Below are positions 16,657 to 26,180 of a stretch of DNA of 64,000 nt, in pieces. Position numbers and translations under genes: made by a program. Within the stretch, counting starts at the first letter, position 1, and every line of letters starts with the position of its first letter. A model generated the notes under the pieces. That model made no database searches and was not told where the DNA came from. It saw only the letters and a list, made by a program, of their open reading frames with translations. Location: positions 558,001 through 622,000 of the forward strand of contig NZ_JAKIKX010000002.1 of the NCBI RefSeq assembly GCF_023283925.1, given 5' to 3'. Origin of the DNA: Shewanella marisflavi (GTDB taxonomy: Bacteria > Pseudomonadota > Gammaproteobacteria > Enterobacterales > Shewanellaceae).

Positions 16657-16816
16657 TGAATAAGGTGATCCAGCATTAGCATTAAGACGGCGGGATTTTA
16701 CCAGAGACTGAAGACATTCTCACCCCCTAGCCTGATTTAAAATTGATTTAGTTTATCCGCAATTACGGACACTGAATTCTGAACTCAATCCACCTCTCCT
16801 TAACCTTAGAATAAAA

Positions 16817-16840
16817 AAGCCCAGGCAATTGCCTGGGCTT
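16817..16840 (-). terminator. Terminator of the folC-dedD unit
   Basis: AAGCCCAGGCAA and TTGCCTGGGCTT form a perfect 12-bp inverted repeat, followed on the minus strand by TTTTATT. It separates dedD from cvpA-purF. Confidence 0.9.
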
Positions 16841-16873
16841 AGTATCTCACATCGGGACCACTATAGCAGCGGA

Positions 16874-17548
16874 CTATAGCAGCGGGTTATAGTCGACCAC
16901 AGCCGATTTAAGACCGGTAAACTTATCCAGCTTGGTCTGCAGTTTCTGCAATTTCGCCTTAGAGATATCCGGACCCACAAATACCTTGGTCAACTGACCA
17001 TCAACAGGTTTTTTCGGCACTGTATAGGCTCGGTAACCTTGGTCTCGCAAACGTTTCACTAGGGCATTAACGTTAGCGGCATTCTTAAAGCTGCCCAGCT
17101 GAAGCGTGTAGGCTGAGCTAGCGACTGCTGGCTCACTGGTCGCTTTGCTATCCTGCTTTACCGCTTCAGTCTTACTTGGCTCATTTTTGCTTAAAGCTGA
17201 ATTGCTGGCCTCAGGGTTACTTGAGCCAGAATCACCAGGCTTGGCCGAAGAGGTGCTGCCGCTTGCCGTAGTGCTATCAGTCTCTGATGCCGGCAAGTTC
17301 TGATTAAATTGCTCTTCCTGCTCACTGAGATCGATAGGCTCGAATGACTGCAGGGCATTGCTGTCAGATTCAAACTGAGGACGCAAAGGGATCTCGGCAA
17401 ACTGCTCTTCCTGATGCTGTTTCTTACCGTCTAAGATATCGGGCAGAAAAATGACCCCCAGAGCCACTAATACTATGATGCCGACTAAACGGTTTTGAAA
17501 CTGGCTCGATATCTTCTCTTGTTTGACTTCTACTTCATCCACCTGCAT
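16874..17548 (-). CDS. dedD: SPOR domain protein DedD
   Basis: A 224-residue bitopic cell-division protein. It has a short cytoplasmic N-terminus, one membrane segment (about 22-40, LVGIIVLVALGVIFLPDIL), a long Ser/Thr/Glu-rich linker, and a C-terminal SPOR domain (about 145-222, YTLQLGSFKNAANVNALVKR...) that binds denuded septal peptidoglycan. Its ATG directly abuts the folC stop (TGAATG), indicating translational coupling. Gene order folC-dedD-cvpA-purF is as in E. coli. Confidence 0.93.
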   Translation of the reverse strand: MQVDEVEVKQEKISSQFQNRLVGIIVLVALGVIFLPDILDGKKQHQEEQFAEIPLRPQFESDSNALQSFEPIDLSEQEEQFNQNLPASETDSTTASGSTSSAKPGDSGSSNPEASNSALSKNEPSKTEAVKQDSKATSEPAVASSAYTLQLGSFKNAANVNALVKRLRDQGYRAYTVPKKPVDGQLTKVFVGPDISKAKLQKLQTKLDKFTGLKSAVVDYNPLL

Positions 17549-18817
17549 TCACCCAAGGTCCAATTGCTTAAACTCAGCCACAGTGTAAAAGGAGCCAAAC
17601 ACAATTACCACATCGGATTGGTTAATCTCCTGTTTTAACGCCTGATAAGCATGGCGAACCGATGAAAAAGCCATGGCTTGCTTGCCCTCTCCTAGGTAAC
17701 TTAGAAGATCTTCAGCCTTGGCGCTGCGTTCGCAGTCAAGATCCGTCAGATACCAGGCATGCACCTGTTCATCGAGCAGACCGAGCACGGCGCGGCAATC
17801 CTTATCCTTTAACATGCCGCACAGAGCGAAGATCCGCTGGCCGTCATAGGCCTTAAGCCGCTGCGAGAGATAGCGCGCCGCATGGGGATTATGGGCAACA
17901 TCTAAGATGATCTTAGGCTGCTCACTGACCACTTCGAGCCGCCCGCTCAATCTGGCACGGTTCAAACCTGAATCGATTGCGCCGCGCGGCAACTCGGTCT
18001 CGAATAGGCTCACTACGGCAACCGCTGTCGCGGCGTTAGCAAGTGGTAGCGTAGGCAGTGGCAGATCGGGGAGTGATAGGTTGCCCAGCACTGCTTCGTT
18101 GGCGCTAAAGCACCAGTCGGACTCAGTGACCTGGTAGCTGAACTCATGATTCACCCGCACCATTTGGGCACCAATAGCATGGGCGTATTCAACCACTGTC
18201 TCGGGAAGGTCCGGCTCCCCTATCACCACAGGGCGAGCAGTACGCATTATTCCAGCCTTTTCACGCCCCACCAGCTCCCGGGTGTCACCGAGGTATTCCT
18301 GATGGTCAAGATCGATAGCTGTGATCACCGCGATATCGGCATCTATGATGTTAGTGGCATCGAGTCGTCCACCCAGACCCACTTCAAGCAGCACAAGATC
18401 CAGCTTTGCCTGTTTAAACAGGTAGAGGCCCGCTAAGGTGGCATATTCAAAAAAGGTCAGAGAGGTGGCGCCGCGCGCCGCATCGATGGCGCAAAACGCC
18501 TCAATAAGCGCCTCGTCGCTGGCATCAACCCCATTGATACGCACACGCTCATTGTATTTAAGCATGTGGGGAGAGCTGTATACCCCCACTCGTTGACCCG
18601 CTTGTGTCATGATGGCTTCTATCATGGCGCAAGTGGTTCCCTTGCCGTTAGTGCCGGCAACGGTGAGCACCTTGGTACTGCCTAGGCTCTCCAGTCCCAT
18701 GGTTTTGGCCACCGCCGAGATACGGCTAAGGCCCATATCAATTTCGGTAGGATGAATAGCCAGCAGGTGTGCCAGCCAAGTATCTAGGCTTGATTGTGCA
18801 TTGGGTACAGGCGTCAT
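17549..18817 (-). CDS. folC: Dihydrofolate/folylpolyglutamate synthase
   Basis: A 422-residue ligase that adds glutamate to dihydropteroate and to folates. The ATP-binding loop TVAGTNGKGTTCAMIEAIM is near residue 50, and the family motif NPHAARYL near 310. Length is typical (E. coli 422). It starts only 37 bp after truA. The accD gene that usually lies between truA and folC is missing. Co-transcribed with dedD, whose start abuts its stop. Confidence 0.96.
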   Translation of the reverse strand: MTPVPNAQSSLDTWLAHLLAIHPTEIDMGLSRISAVAKTMGLESLGSTKVLTVAGTNGKGTTCAMIEAIMTQAGQRVGVYSSPHMLKYNERVRINGVDASDEALIEAFCAIDAARGATSLTFFEYATLAGLYLFKQAKLDLVLLEVGLGGRLDATNIIDADIAVITAIDLDHQEYLGDTRELVGREKAGIMRTARPVVIGEPDLPETVVEYAHAIGAQMVRVNHEFSYQVTESDWCFSANEAVLGNLSLPDLPLPTLPLANAATAVAVVSLFETELPRGAIDSGLNRARLSGRLEVVSEQPKIILDVAHNPHAARYLSQRLKAYDGQRIFALCGMLKDKDCRAVLGLLDEQVHAWYLTDLDCERSAKAEDLLSYLGEGKQAMAFSSVRHAYQALKQEINQSDVVIVFGSFYTVAEFKQLDLG

Positions 18818-18854
18818 AGCGATATTGGTCTAATTCTTAGGTTTCAATTCAGGG

Positions 18855-19640
18855 TTAATCGAGCATAAACAGCGGGCCCAGAGCCAGCTTAGGTAAGGCA
18901 TACTGCTCAGGATAGGTCACATCCACCAGATACAGGCCATTAGGCTTAGCCGTTGCCGCCGCCTTAGTGCGATCTTTTAATGCCAGCAGTTCTTCAATCC
19001 AGCTCACAGGTTGACGGCCATAGCCCACCTCAAGCAGGGAGCCGACAATATTACGTACCATGTGATGCAAGAAGGCATTGGCTTTGATATCGACGCAGAT
19101 ATACATCCCCTGACGCGTCACATTGACCTCGTGAACACAGCGAAACGGGGTGTTGGATTGACATTGAATGGCACGAAAGCTGGTAAAATCCTGCTCGCCC
19201 AGCAGATACTGAGCCGCCTCATGCATCTTGGTTTCATCAATCAGCCCCGGATAATGACTCACCCCAGAGCGGAGGATCCCCGGACGGAACTGATGGTTAT
19301 AGATCATGTAACGGTAACGACGGGCGGTGGCGGTGAAACGGGCATGAAACTCATCGTCCACCTCCTTGGCCCAACGCACGGCAATATCATCGGGCAAGTT
19401 AACGTTAACACCTAAGGTCCAGGCACTCTCTTTACGCACGGCGCTAGTCTCAAAATGGATCACCTGCCCCGTGGCGTGCACACCGGCATCTGTGCGTCCG
19501 GCGCATTGAATCGAAATGGGTTCGTTGGCAACAAAAGAGAGCGCTCTCTCGAGCTGGGCTTGTACCGAATCGACTTCGGCCTGACGTTGCCAGCCAAAAT
19601 AACGGCTGCCATCATATTCGATACCTAATGCTACGCGCAT
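18855..19640 (-). CDS. truA: tRNA pseudouridine(38-40) synthase
   Basis: A 261-residue pseudouridine synthase that modifies U38-U40 in the tRNA anticodon stem. It begins [20 protein letters not shown] and carries the catalytic aspartate in [11 protein letters not shown] (near 52). The C-terminal region has the family's [11 protein letters not shown] motif (near 195). It follows fimV and precedes folC on the same strand, in the conserved order but without dedA or accD. Confidence 0.96.
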   Translation of the reverse strand: MRVALGIEYDGSRYFGWQRQAEVDSVQAQLERALSFVANEPISIQCAGRTDAGVHATGQVIHFETSAVRKESAWTLGVNVNLPDDIAVRWAKEVDDEFHARFTATARRYRYMIYNHQFRPGILRSGVSHYPGLIDETKMHEAAQYLLGEQDFTSFRAIQCQSNTPFRCVHEVNVTRQGMYICVDIKANAFLHHMVRNIVGSLLEVGYGRQPVSWIEELLALKDRTKAAATAKPNGLYLVDVTYPEQYALPKLALGPLFMLD

Positions 19641-19742
19641 GAAATACCTGTCCTCATGGTTTATTAAAATTTCACTAGGCGGCGGATTCTAGCATAGTGT
19701 CACGCCGAACTGGATAGCTAACTGTATCAAGCTGCGACATAA

Positions 19743-19767
19743 AAAAACGGTGCCTGAGCACCGTTTT
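19743..19767 (-). terminator. Terminator of fimV
   Basis: AAAAACGGTGC and GCACCGTTTTT pair over CTGA, with a T-run on the minus strand. It lies 18 bp past the fimV stop. It should separate fimV from truA. Confidence 0.88.
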
Positions 19768-19785
19768 TATACCGAACGCTAGACC

Positions 19786-22461
19786 TTAAAGATCATCAAG
19801 CAGTTTCTTGGCTTCCGCCTGCTGGCGATCGTTTCCGTCTAGCTCGACCTCTTTCAGCAGGGCCTTAGCACTGTCCATATCATCGATTTCGATATAGGCA
19901 CGCGCCAGATCCAATTTGGCATTGACGGCGTTCTCTTCATCGTCAACATCCACCATAGTGGCGTTGCCCATCAGATTATCCAGCTCGCCCATATCCACAT
20001 CCAGCTCTTTATACTGGTCGACATCGAGTTGCTCTTCATCGGCCTCATTGAGCAGTCTATCGATATCGATAAAACCATTATCCTGTTGGAATGCGGTAAG
20101 ATCGTGCTCAGGAACGGCTCTCGACGGGCGCTTCTTCTCGGCCGCATCGAGGGCCGCCAATGCCTGATCAACCGTTAGGCTATCGTCATCATCAAGCTGC
20201 AAAGCGATACTATCATCGTCATCATCGAGAGACTCATCTGCACTCGGTTCCGCACCGGTTAAAGCAGACGCATCCCACTCAAGCATATTGTCGTTGCTAC
20301 GCTTGTTGCCTTTCAAATCATCGAAGAAACCTGACTCGCCCTTATCGGACTTGGGCGTATCCTCGCTCTCTTCAGCCGACTCGAGATCGGCCAGCAAGGC
20401 ATCAAGATCCACCGCTTCATCGTCTTTATCTGCATCGCCCTTATCGGCAGGCGCTTCATCAAGCTCAAAGGCTAAAGGTTCAAGAGTCGATGTTTTGACC
20501 TCTTCCTGCTCTGGCTCCTCGAGGGCAACCTCACTAGGCTCAACGGCTTCCTCTGCGGCCTCTAACGAGGGCGCGTCATCTTGAGGCGTTTCTTCTTGGG
20601 GAGCCTGTTCTTCGGACGAGTCATCCTCGACCGCTGTTGCTTGTGGTTCAAATTCGGCAAGTAGCGCGTCCAGATCCGCCTCTGCGGTTTCATCACCGCC
20701 TTCATCGAGCTCTGCAGCCAGCTGACGCGCTATCTCCTCGGCGTCCTCATCTTGAGCAGTCGCTTCTTGCTCTTCTTTAGCGGATTCTGACGCTTCTTCG
20801 GTATCAAACCCAGCTAACAAGGCATCGAGATCGGTATCATCAACAAGCTGCTCATCACCTTTATCTTCGATAGCGCTCTCAAGCTCTTGGGCTATTTCAT
20901 CGGCAAGCGTCTCGTCTTCTGTTGGAACCTCAAGTGACGGCGCTTCTTCGGCTAGCGCCTCTGGTTCCTCCTCTGGCGTGACCTTTGGCTCGTCGGCAGG
21001 CAGATCAAACTCAGCCAGCAGCGCGTCAAGATCTTCCTCTTTAGGTTCATCGGCGCTTGTCTCTGCCTGTTCGAACTCAGCTAACAAGTCATCAAGATCG
21101 GTTTCGGTCTGTGCCGATTCATCAGCCGCAGCCTTCGGCGCTTCAACCGGTTCCTCTGCGGGTGCATCAAGCTCGGCAAGCAAGCTGTCCAAATCATCTT
21201 CTTGAGGAGCCTGAGTCTCTTCTTGCTCCTGCTCTCCCATCGCCTCGGCCCAAAGATCGTCCAGAGATTGACCTTCATCTTCGATAGGTGACATCACCTG
21301 CTCATCGCCGGCATCCACCACCATATCGGCAGCGCTATCGAGCGGCGCAGCCTCCTCACTTAGGTCAGCCTCAGGCTTAAGTGCATTGTCATCGACCTTC
21401 ATCAATGAATCGAGGGAGTCAGCCTCATCGTCATTATCAAGACGTATCGCCATCAGCTCTTCGCTAGCTTCTGGCGCAGGCGCTTTTGGTGCATCATCGA
21501 CTGGCGGCGTGATCGGCGCAGCTTGCTCTTGCTCTACCGCTTCATTTTTACTATTGCGGCGCTTGAGCCCTAACCAAACCAACACGAGCAGCAGCAACGC
21601 CGGAATGGCAGCGGCCAGCCCGATATAGAGTGGGTTGCTCATCATGGTTCGCCAGCTGTCATCAGGTTCTTTCGGCGTGACAGGCTGAGTGGCGGCGGCC
21701 AGCTGCTGACGTAGCTGTTCGACTTCGCTATTAAGCTGCGCTTTCTGCTCTTTTTGGATCAGCAGCGCCTCTTCTAACTCGGCGATACGCGCGCTCTGTT
21801 CATCTATCTTGCTTTGCAGCATCTCGGTATCGTTATTACCCAGATTCAGCTGATCCTGAGCCCTTGCCAGCTCATCGGTCAGCGACAGATTCTTGGCCTG
21901 CTCGCTTTCCAGCTTGGCTGTGAGCTCTTCAATCTGTTTTTGCTGCTCGACACTGACCTTCAACACAGGTTGGCTGCTTGGCTGTGGCTCTGATGGTGAT
22001 TCTGCCTGAGGCTCTACCTTTGCCTCGGTTTGCGGCGCGGGAATAGGCCTAGCTGCAACCGTTTGTGGTTTCTGGCGCCAGCCTTTGTCGTTATTTTGTG
22101 CCTGCTGTTTCGCCAGACTCTTAGGAATCGCCTGCATCACCTCTTTAGAGGGGATAAGCAGAGTCATGCCTTTCTCTAGGCTGTTGTAGTTATCGCTGGA
22201 AAAGGCGTGAGGGTTGGCTTCATAGATAGCCGCCATCACCTGATACACGGTCACACTGGAATCGGGACGAGTCTTCTGAGCAATGCTCCAAAAGGTATCA
22301 GACGCGGTCGTCGGTCCGTATTGGCGCAGGGTCTGGCGGGTTTCGCCATCAGGACCTGTGATATTAAGGGGTTCAGCAGCAGATAAAAAACCCGATGTAG
22401 ACGAGAGAACAAGCAGTGCGCTGGCTAGCAGACCAGCAAGATGCGATGTGCGAAAGTTCAT
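19786..22461 (-). CDS. fimV: FimV/HubP polar landmark protein
   Basis: An 891-residue protein. It has a signal peptide (about 1-28), a periplasmic LysM peptidoglycan-binding region (about 50-115), a coiled coil (about 165-265), one membrane segment (about 278-300), and a very acidic cytoplasmic region with at least six DLDALLAEF-type repeats. The conserved FimV C-terminal domain ends it (ARAYIEIDDMDSAKALLKEV, TPR-like). In Shewanella and Vibrio such proteins anchor chemotaxis, flagellar and chromosome-partition ATPases at the cell pole; in Pseudomonas they support type IV pili. The start is ATG 22461 with AAGGGA upstream; a TTG just before it is less likely. Between asd and truA, as in related genomes. 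Confidence 0.92.
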   Translation of the reverse strand: MNFRTSHLAGLLASALLVLSSTSGFLSAAEPLNITGPDGETRQTLRQYGPTTASDTFWSIAQKTRPDSSVTVYQVMAAIYEANPHAFSSDNYNSLEKGMTLLIPSKEVMQAIPKSLAKQQAQNNDKGWRQKPQTVAARPIPAPQTEAKVEPQAESPSEPQPSSQPVLKVSVEQQKQIEELTAKLESEQAKNLSLTDELARAQDQLNLGNNDTEMLQSKIDEQSARIAELEEALLIQKEQKAQLNSEVEQLRQQLAAATQPVTPKEPDDSWRTMMSNPLYIGLAAAIPALLLLVLVWLGLKRRNSKNEAVEQEQAAPITPPVDDAPKAPAPEASEELMAIRLDNDDEADSLDSLMKVDDNALKPEADLSEEAAPLDSAADMVVDAGDEQVMSPIEDEGQSLDDLWAEAMGEQEQEETQAPQEDDLDSLLAELDAPAEEPVEAPKAAADESAQTETDLDDLLAEFEQAETSADEPKEEDLDALLAEFDLPADEPKVTPEEEPEALAEEAPSLEVPTEDETLADEIAQELESAIEDKGDEQLVDDTDLDALLAGFDTEEASESAKEEQEATAQDEDAEEIARQLAAELDEGGDETAEADLDALLAEFEPQATAVEDDSSEEQAPQEETPQDDAPSLEAAEEAVEPSEVALEEPEQEEVKTSTLEPLAFELDEAPADKGDADKDDEAVDLDALLADLESAEESEDTPKSDKGESGFFDDLKGNKRSNDNMLEWDASALTGAEPSADESLDDDDDSIALQLDDDDSLTVDQALAALDAAEKKRPSRAVPEHDLTAFQQDNGFIDIDRLLNEADEEQLDVDQYKELDVDMGELDNLMGNATMVDVDDEENAVNAKLDLARAYIEIDDMDSAKALLKEVELDGNDRQQAEAKKLLDDL

Positions 22462-22595
22462 CAATTCTTCCCTTTCAAGCGATGATTAACTGCCATTTGG
22501 CAGCATGCTTTAGGCAATTGTATTTATTGAGATTACTATAAACCAGATTTAGGTGGCCTGCTACTGTTCACATTTCAAAAACAAGTGATAACACA

Positions 22596-22623
22596 AAAAA
22601 AGCCTGCATGATGCAGGCTTTTT
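22596..22623 (-). terminator. Terminator of asd
   Basis: AAAAAGCCTGCAT and ATGCAGGCTTTTT form a long stem, 27 bp past the asd stop, with T-runs on both strands. Confidence 0.88.
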
Positions 22624-22650
22624 CTACAGTTACTCATCCTATTGATGGGA

Positions 22651-23667
22651 TCAGTAATAATCTCTAATCAAGACTTCAGCGATCTGCACGCTGTTTAACG
22701 CCGCGCCTTTTCTAATATTATCAGAGACTACCCAAAGGTTTATACCGTTAGGGTGAGAGATATCTTCACGCACACGCCCCACATAAACCGGATCTGTACC
22801 TGCCGCCTCGGTCACTGCAGTTGGATACTCTTCGTTAGACTCAAACAGCTCTACACCCGGAGCGTTATGCAACACAGCTTTAACATCATCAGCACTCGCC
22901 GGCTGCACCGTTTCGATATGTACAGCTTCCGAGTGACCGTAGAACACAGGCACACGCACCGCCGTTGGGTTAACGACTATCTGATCGTCGCCAAAGATCT
23001 TCTGCGTTTCCCACACCATCTTCATCTCTTCTTTGGTGTAGCCGTTATCCATAAACTTGTCGATCTGCGGCAGCACATTGAAGGCGATCTGCTTAGGGTA
23101 AGCCTTTGGCTCCACTGGCAGACCTTGTAGCAGCTTAGCGCACTGATTGGCCAGCTCTTCGATCGCCTGCTTGCCTGAACCCGATACCGACTGATAGGTC
23201 GCCACATTGATGCGAGAGATCCCAAAGGCATCATAGATAGGCTTTAGGGCCACCAGCATCTGAATGGTTGAACAGTTAGGGTTGGCAATAATGTTGCGGT
23301 TACGGAAATCGGCGATTGCCTGAGGGTTAACCTCGGGAACCACTAGAGGAATATCGATGTCGTAACGGAAATGTGAGGTGTTGTCGATCACAACACAACC
23401 ATGCTCTGCTGCAATGGGCGCCCACTTGGCCGATACGTCACCACCAGCAGAGAAGAATCCCAACTGCGCCTGAGACCAATCGAAGTTTTCCACGTCTAAA
23501 ATTTCGACCTGTTTACCATGGAAAGTTACCGTATCGCCCGCACTACGACTACTGGCTAAAGGGTACAAATTCGCAACGGGAAAGTTGCGTTCTTCGAGGA
23601 TCTCAATCATTGTTTGACCCACGGCTCCCGATGCACCTAAAACGACTACGTTAAATTCCTGCGACAT
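22651..23667 (-). CDS. asd: Aspartate-semialdehyde dehydrogenase
   Basis: A 338-residue NADP-dependent enzyme making aspartate semialdehyde for lysine, methionine, threonine and diaminopimelate. It has the Rossmann motif VLGASGAVGQT near residue 8, the catalytic cysteine in ANPNCSTIQ (near 130) and the GHSEAVHIE histidine (near 245). Sequence and length fit the gram-positive-type (Asd2) enzymes. I chose the ATG at 23667, 2 bp after the pdxB stop, because MSQEFNVVVLGASGAVG is the family N-terminus. In E. coli the catalytically inactive homologue Usg occupies this position; here the catalytic residues are intact. Confidence 0.95.
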   Translation of the reverse strand: MSQEFNVVVLGASGAVGQTMIEILEERNFPVANLYPLASSRSAGDTVTFHGKQVEILDVENFDWSQAQLGFFSAGGDVSAKWAPIAAEHGCVVIDNTSHFRYDIDIPLVVPEVNPQAIADFRNRNIIANPNCSTIQMLVALKPIYDAFGISRINVATYQSVSGSGKQAIEELANQCAKLLQGLPVEPKAYPKQIAFNVLPQIDKFMDNGYTKEEMKMVWETQKIFGDDQIVVNPTAVRVPVFYGHSEAVHIETVQPASADDVKAVLHNAPGVELFESNEEYPTAVTEAAGTDPVYVGRVREDISHPNGINLWVVSDNIRKGAALNSVQIAEVLIRDYY

Positions 23668-23669
23668 AA

Positions 23670-24800
23670 TTACAGACCGACTCCTGAAAAACCTAATTCG
23701 AGCAACCAATCTACATCAGAACCCGCGTTATTGGCTAGCATTAACGCACTAAATTCACGCCGATGTTTGTGATTTTTTCTCATCTGGTCGAAGCCCTTGT
23801 CGTTTTGGAATCGCTGACGAAACAGTTCATCGTCATCACGCAGGTCGTAAACCAGGCGCACTAGGCTAAGCAGCGCCTTTTCATCGGGCACAGACAGGGG
23901 CGACAATTGATGGCTCCACAATGGCGGCAACAGACTGGTGAGGGACTTGTCGGCCTCTCTGCCAAGACGTGCCATTAAGGCCTGATACAACATAAAGGTA
24001 CCGCGGGCCTTACCTTCTAGGCTATAGCCCGCAATGTGCGGTGTGGCGATCTCAACTAATGGCACGAGTTCGGCCATGGGATGGGGCTCACCTTCCCACA
24101 CATCCAGCACCAACTTGAGATCATCCCGCAGCTTTTTCACCTCGATAAGAGCTCGGTTGTCGATCACCTCGCCGCGGCAGCAGTTCAGCAGCCAGCAGCC
24201 ATCTGCGAGTGACTTAAGGCGCACCTCATCGAAAAGATAATATGTCGGATGATCGCCATCACGGGTCAAAGGCACATGCAAAGAGATCACATCACAGCGC
24301 TCAACGAGTTCATCTAAAGAGACAAACTCGCGCTCATCGCCCGCTTCTTCAAGCAGGGGATCGTTGAGCAAGGTTTTGACCCCATAGGCCTCAAGGCACT
24401 TTTGCAGCGCCGTACCCGTGTTACCCGCGCCAACGATGCCGACGGTTTTCCCCTTGAGCTGGGTATTAGAGCGTCTGGCCAGTTCGAGCATGGCATTAAA
24501 GGCGTACTCGCCAACAGCTACAGCGTTGCAGCCCGGCGCATTGGTACAGAAGATGCCGCGCTGTTTGAGATAGTCTAAGTCCAGATGATCCATGCCAATG
24601 GTGGCGCTGCCGACAAAGGTCAATCGCTCGCAGTCCTGTAGTAAGGACTTATCCACCTTGGTGACCGAGCGTACCAGCAGGACATCAGCCTCTTTTACCT
24701 GCTCGGCGTTCAGGGTGCGGCCATCGACACGCTCCACCTCCCCTAGTTCGGCAAACAGGGCCTCGACATAGGGCATGTTTTCATCGGCTAAAATTTTCAT
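23670..24800 (-). CDS. pdxB: Erythronate-4-phosphate dehydrogenase
   Basis: A 376-residue D-2-hydroxyacid dehydrogenase of pyridoxal phosphate synthesis. The Rossmann motif is [13 protein letters not shown] (near 120), the catalytic Arg is in NCCRGEVID, and the Glu-His pair is in VWEGEPHP and TPHIAGYS. The PdxB-specific C-terminal dimerisation region is present. The start is the ATG at 24800 ([12 protein letters not shown], the family N-terminus); a longer frame adds 14 residues. It is probably co-transcribed with asd, 2 bp downstream. Confidence 0.95.
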   Translation of the reverse strand: MKILADENMPYVEALFAELGEVERVDGRTLNAEQVKEADVLLVRSVTKVDKSLLQDCERLTFVGSATIGMDHLDLDYLKQRGIFCTNAPGCNAVAVGEYAFNAMLELARRSNTQLKGKTVGIVGAGNTGTALQKCLEAYGVKTLLNDPLLEEAGDEREFVSLDELVERCDVISLHVPLTRDGDHPTYYLFDEVRLKSLADGCWLLNCCRGEVIDNRALIEVKKLRDDLKLVLDVWEGEPHPMAELVPLVEIATPHIAGYSLEGKARGTFMLYQALMARLGREADKSLTSLLPPLWSHQLSPLSVPDEKALLSLVRLVYDLRDDDELFRQRFQNDKGFDQMRKNHKHRREFSALMLANNAGSDVDWLLELGFSGVGL

Positions 24801-24857
24801 CGACTTCTCATCATGATTTACTTTCGGGCTATTTTGCCCCAAATCCCAGATACAAAA

Positions 24858-24877
24858 AAGGAGCCCTAGGGCTCCTT
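24858..24877 (-). terminator. Terminator of ndk
   Basis: AAGGAGCCCT and AGGGCTCCTT form a 10-bp perfect inverted repeat, followed on the minus strand by TTTTG, 28 bp past the ndk stop. Confidence 0.85.
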
Positions 24878-24904
24878 CTCGTTAATGTTTGCATCACGCT
24901 CGAA

Positions 24905-25336
24905 TTAACGAGTACGTGGGCAAAGCTCTTCAGCGCTGAAGAAGTAAGCGATTTCACGCTCAGCAGAAGCAACAGCGTCTGAACCGTGAACGGCATTCTC
25001 GTCAATGCTGTCAGCGAAATCAGCACGCAGAGTTCCGCGAGCAGCTTCAGCTGGGTTAGTGGCACCCATGATTTCACGGTTAGCCAAAACAGCGTTTTCG
25101 CCTTCTAGCACTTGAACCATGATAGGACCAGAAGTCATGAACTCAACCAATGCACCGAAGAAAGGACGCTCGCTGTGCTCAGCGTAGAAACCTTCAGCTT
25201 GCTCTTTGCTTAGGTGAACCATTTTAGAAGCAATGATTTTCAGGCCAGCTGTTTCAAAACGGTTATAGATAGCACCAATGTGGTTTTTAGCAACTGCATC
25301 AGGCTTGATGATAGAAAAAGTACGTTCGATAGCCAT
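24905..25336 (-). CDS. ndk: Nucleoside diphosphate kinase
   Basis: A 143-residue cytoplasmic kinase that balances nucleoside triphosphate pools through a phosphohistidine intermediate. The catalytic histidine is in [10 protein letters not shown] (near 117), and the N-terminus [21 protein letters not shown] is typical. Length equals the E. coli enzyme (143). It has its own terminator and lies between iscX and pdxB, a common arrangement in gammaproteobacteria. Confidence 0.97.
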   Translation of the reverse strand: MAIERTFSIIKPDAVAKNHIGAIYNRFETAGLKIIASKMVHLSKEQAEGFYAEHSERPFFGALVEFMTSGPIMVQVLEGENAVLANREIMGATNPAEAARGTLRADFADSIDENAVHGSDAVASAEREIAYFFSAEELCPRTR

Positions 25337-25490
25337 GTCTAGCTTCCTTCATTAAACAGGTTTTTAAAAATTCGCGCGGATTATACGAAATAAAATCCGA
25401 AAAACCTACCTTTATAACCAGATGAATGAGACATTCATCAAACTGTCATCAAGGCCAATGGGATCCTGTTAGCACAGCAAGTAGCATAAT

Positions 25491-25518
25491 CGAGCGGCCG
25501 CGAGGCTTTAGCCGCTCG
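25491..25518. other. Stem-loop after iscX
   Basis: CGAGCGGC (25491-25498) pairs with GCCGCTCG (25511-25518) just past the iscX stop. There is no T-run on the minus strand, so it may be a weak or Rho-assisted end of the isc transcript. Confidence 0.45.
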
Positions 25519-25526
25519 GGTCAGGG

Positions 25527-25718
25527 TTAATACTCATTGATCCAGCAGGCTTGAATCGCTTCTAACACCCGCTCATTACAGTGTTCGGGATCATCATCAA
25601 ACTCATCGAGCGCCAGCACCCAATCTCGCAGATCGGTAAAGCGGATTTGGCTAGGGTCAACTTCTGGGTGCGCTTCAAGTAGCGCCAGAGCAACATCGAG
25701 AGAATCTATCCATTTCAT
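25527..25718 (-). CDS. iscX: Fe-S cluster assembly protein IscX
   Basis: A 63-residue acidic protein (MKWIDSLDVALAL...DPEHCNERVLEAIQACW). IscX/YfhJ binds IscS and iron and modulates cluster assembly. I chose the ATG at 25718, preceded by AGAGGC; the longer frame would extend into the fdx terminator. It is the last gene of the isc cluster, separated from fdx by that terminator, so its level probably depends on read-through or its own promoter. Confidence 0.92.
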   Translation of the reverse strand: MKWIDSLDVALALLEAHPEVDPSQIRFTDLRDWVLALDEFDDDPEHCNERVLEAIQACWINEY

Positions 25719-25785
25719 AGTAACGCCTCTTAGTCTTAAATGCGGTACCTTAAGTCTAGCCCTTTCCCCTATTTCAGAGACAAAA

Positions 25786-25810
25786 AAGCCGGTCATCATG
25801 ACCGGCCTTT
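25786..25810 (-). terminator. Terminator between fdx and iscX
   Basis: GCCGGTCAT pairs with ATGACCGGC in an almost perfect palindrome (core 25788-25806), followed on the minus strand by TTTTTTG. It is 27 bp past fdx and should cut transcription into iscX. Confidence 0.85.
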
Positions 25811-25836
25811 CTCTTCTATACACCCGTTAACTCAGT

Positions 25837-26172
25837 CTATCCTTCGCTAACCATGTTAATAGTGTATTTAGGGATCTCTACCACAAGATCGCTATCTGGC
25901 ACCTTAGACTGGCACGATAGACGACTCTCAGGCTCCAGACCCCATGCCTTATCGAGCATGTCATCTTCGAGCTCATCACTCTCTTCGAGTTCATCAAAGC
26001 CTTCACGAATGATCACGTGGCAAGTGGTACAGGCACAAGATTTCTCACAGGCATGTTCAATGGTAATGCCGTTACGCAGTGCGACATCTAATACGGTTTC
26101 GCCCACCTGTGCTTCGACAACCGCACCATCTGGACATAACTCTTCATGGGGTAAAAAAACGATTTGAGGCAT
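25837..26172 (-). CDS. fdx: ISC-type [2Fe-2S] ferredoxin
   Basis: A 111-residue adrenodoxin-like ferredoxin that supplies electrons for cluster assembly. The cluster cysteines are CEKSCACTTC (near 42-51) plus SCQSKVPD (near 88). An acidic patch (ELEESDELEDDML) is typical of the ISC ferredoxins and mediates docking to IscS. It begins 8 bp after hscA and belongs to the same transcript. Confidence 0.96.
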   Translation of the reverse strand: MPQIVFLPHEELCPDGAVVEAQVGETVLDVALRNGITIEHACEKSCACTTCHVIIREGFDELEESDELEDDMLDKAWGLEPESRLSCQSKVPDSDLVVEIPKYTINMVSEG

Positions 26173-26180
26173 ATTGTTAC

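Noticed and set aside
22261..22464. TTG at 22464 as fimV start
   Set aside because: An ATG one codon downstream has better Shine-Dalgarno spacing and is the usual start.
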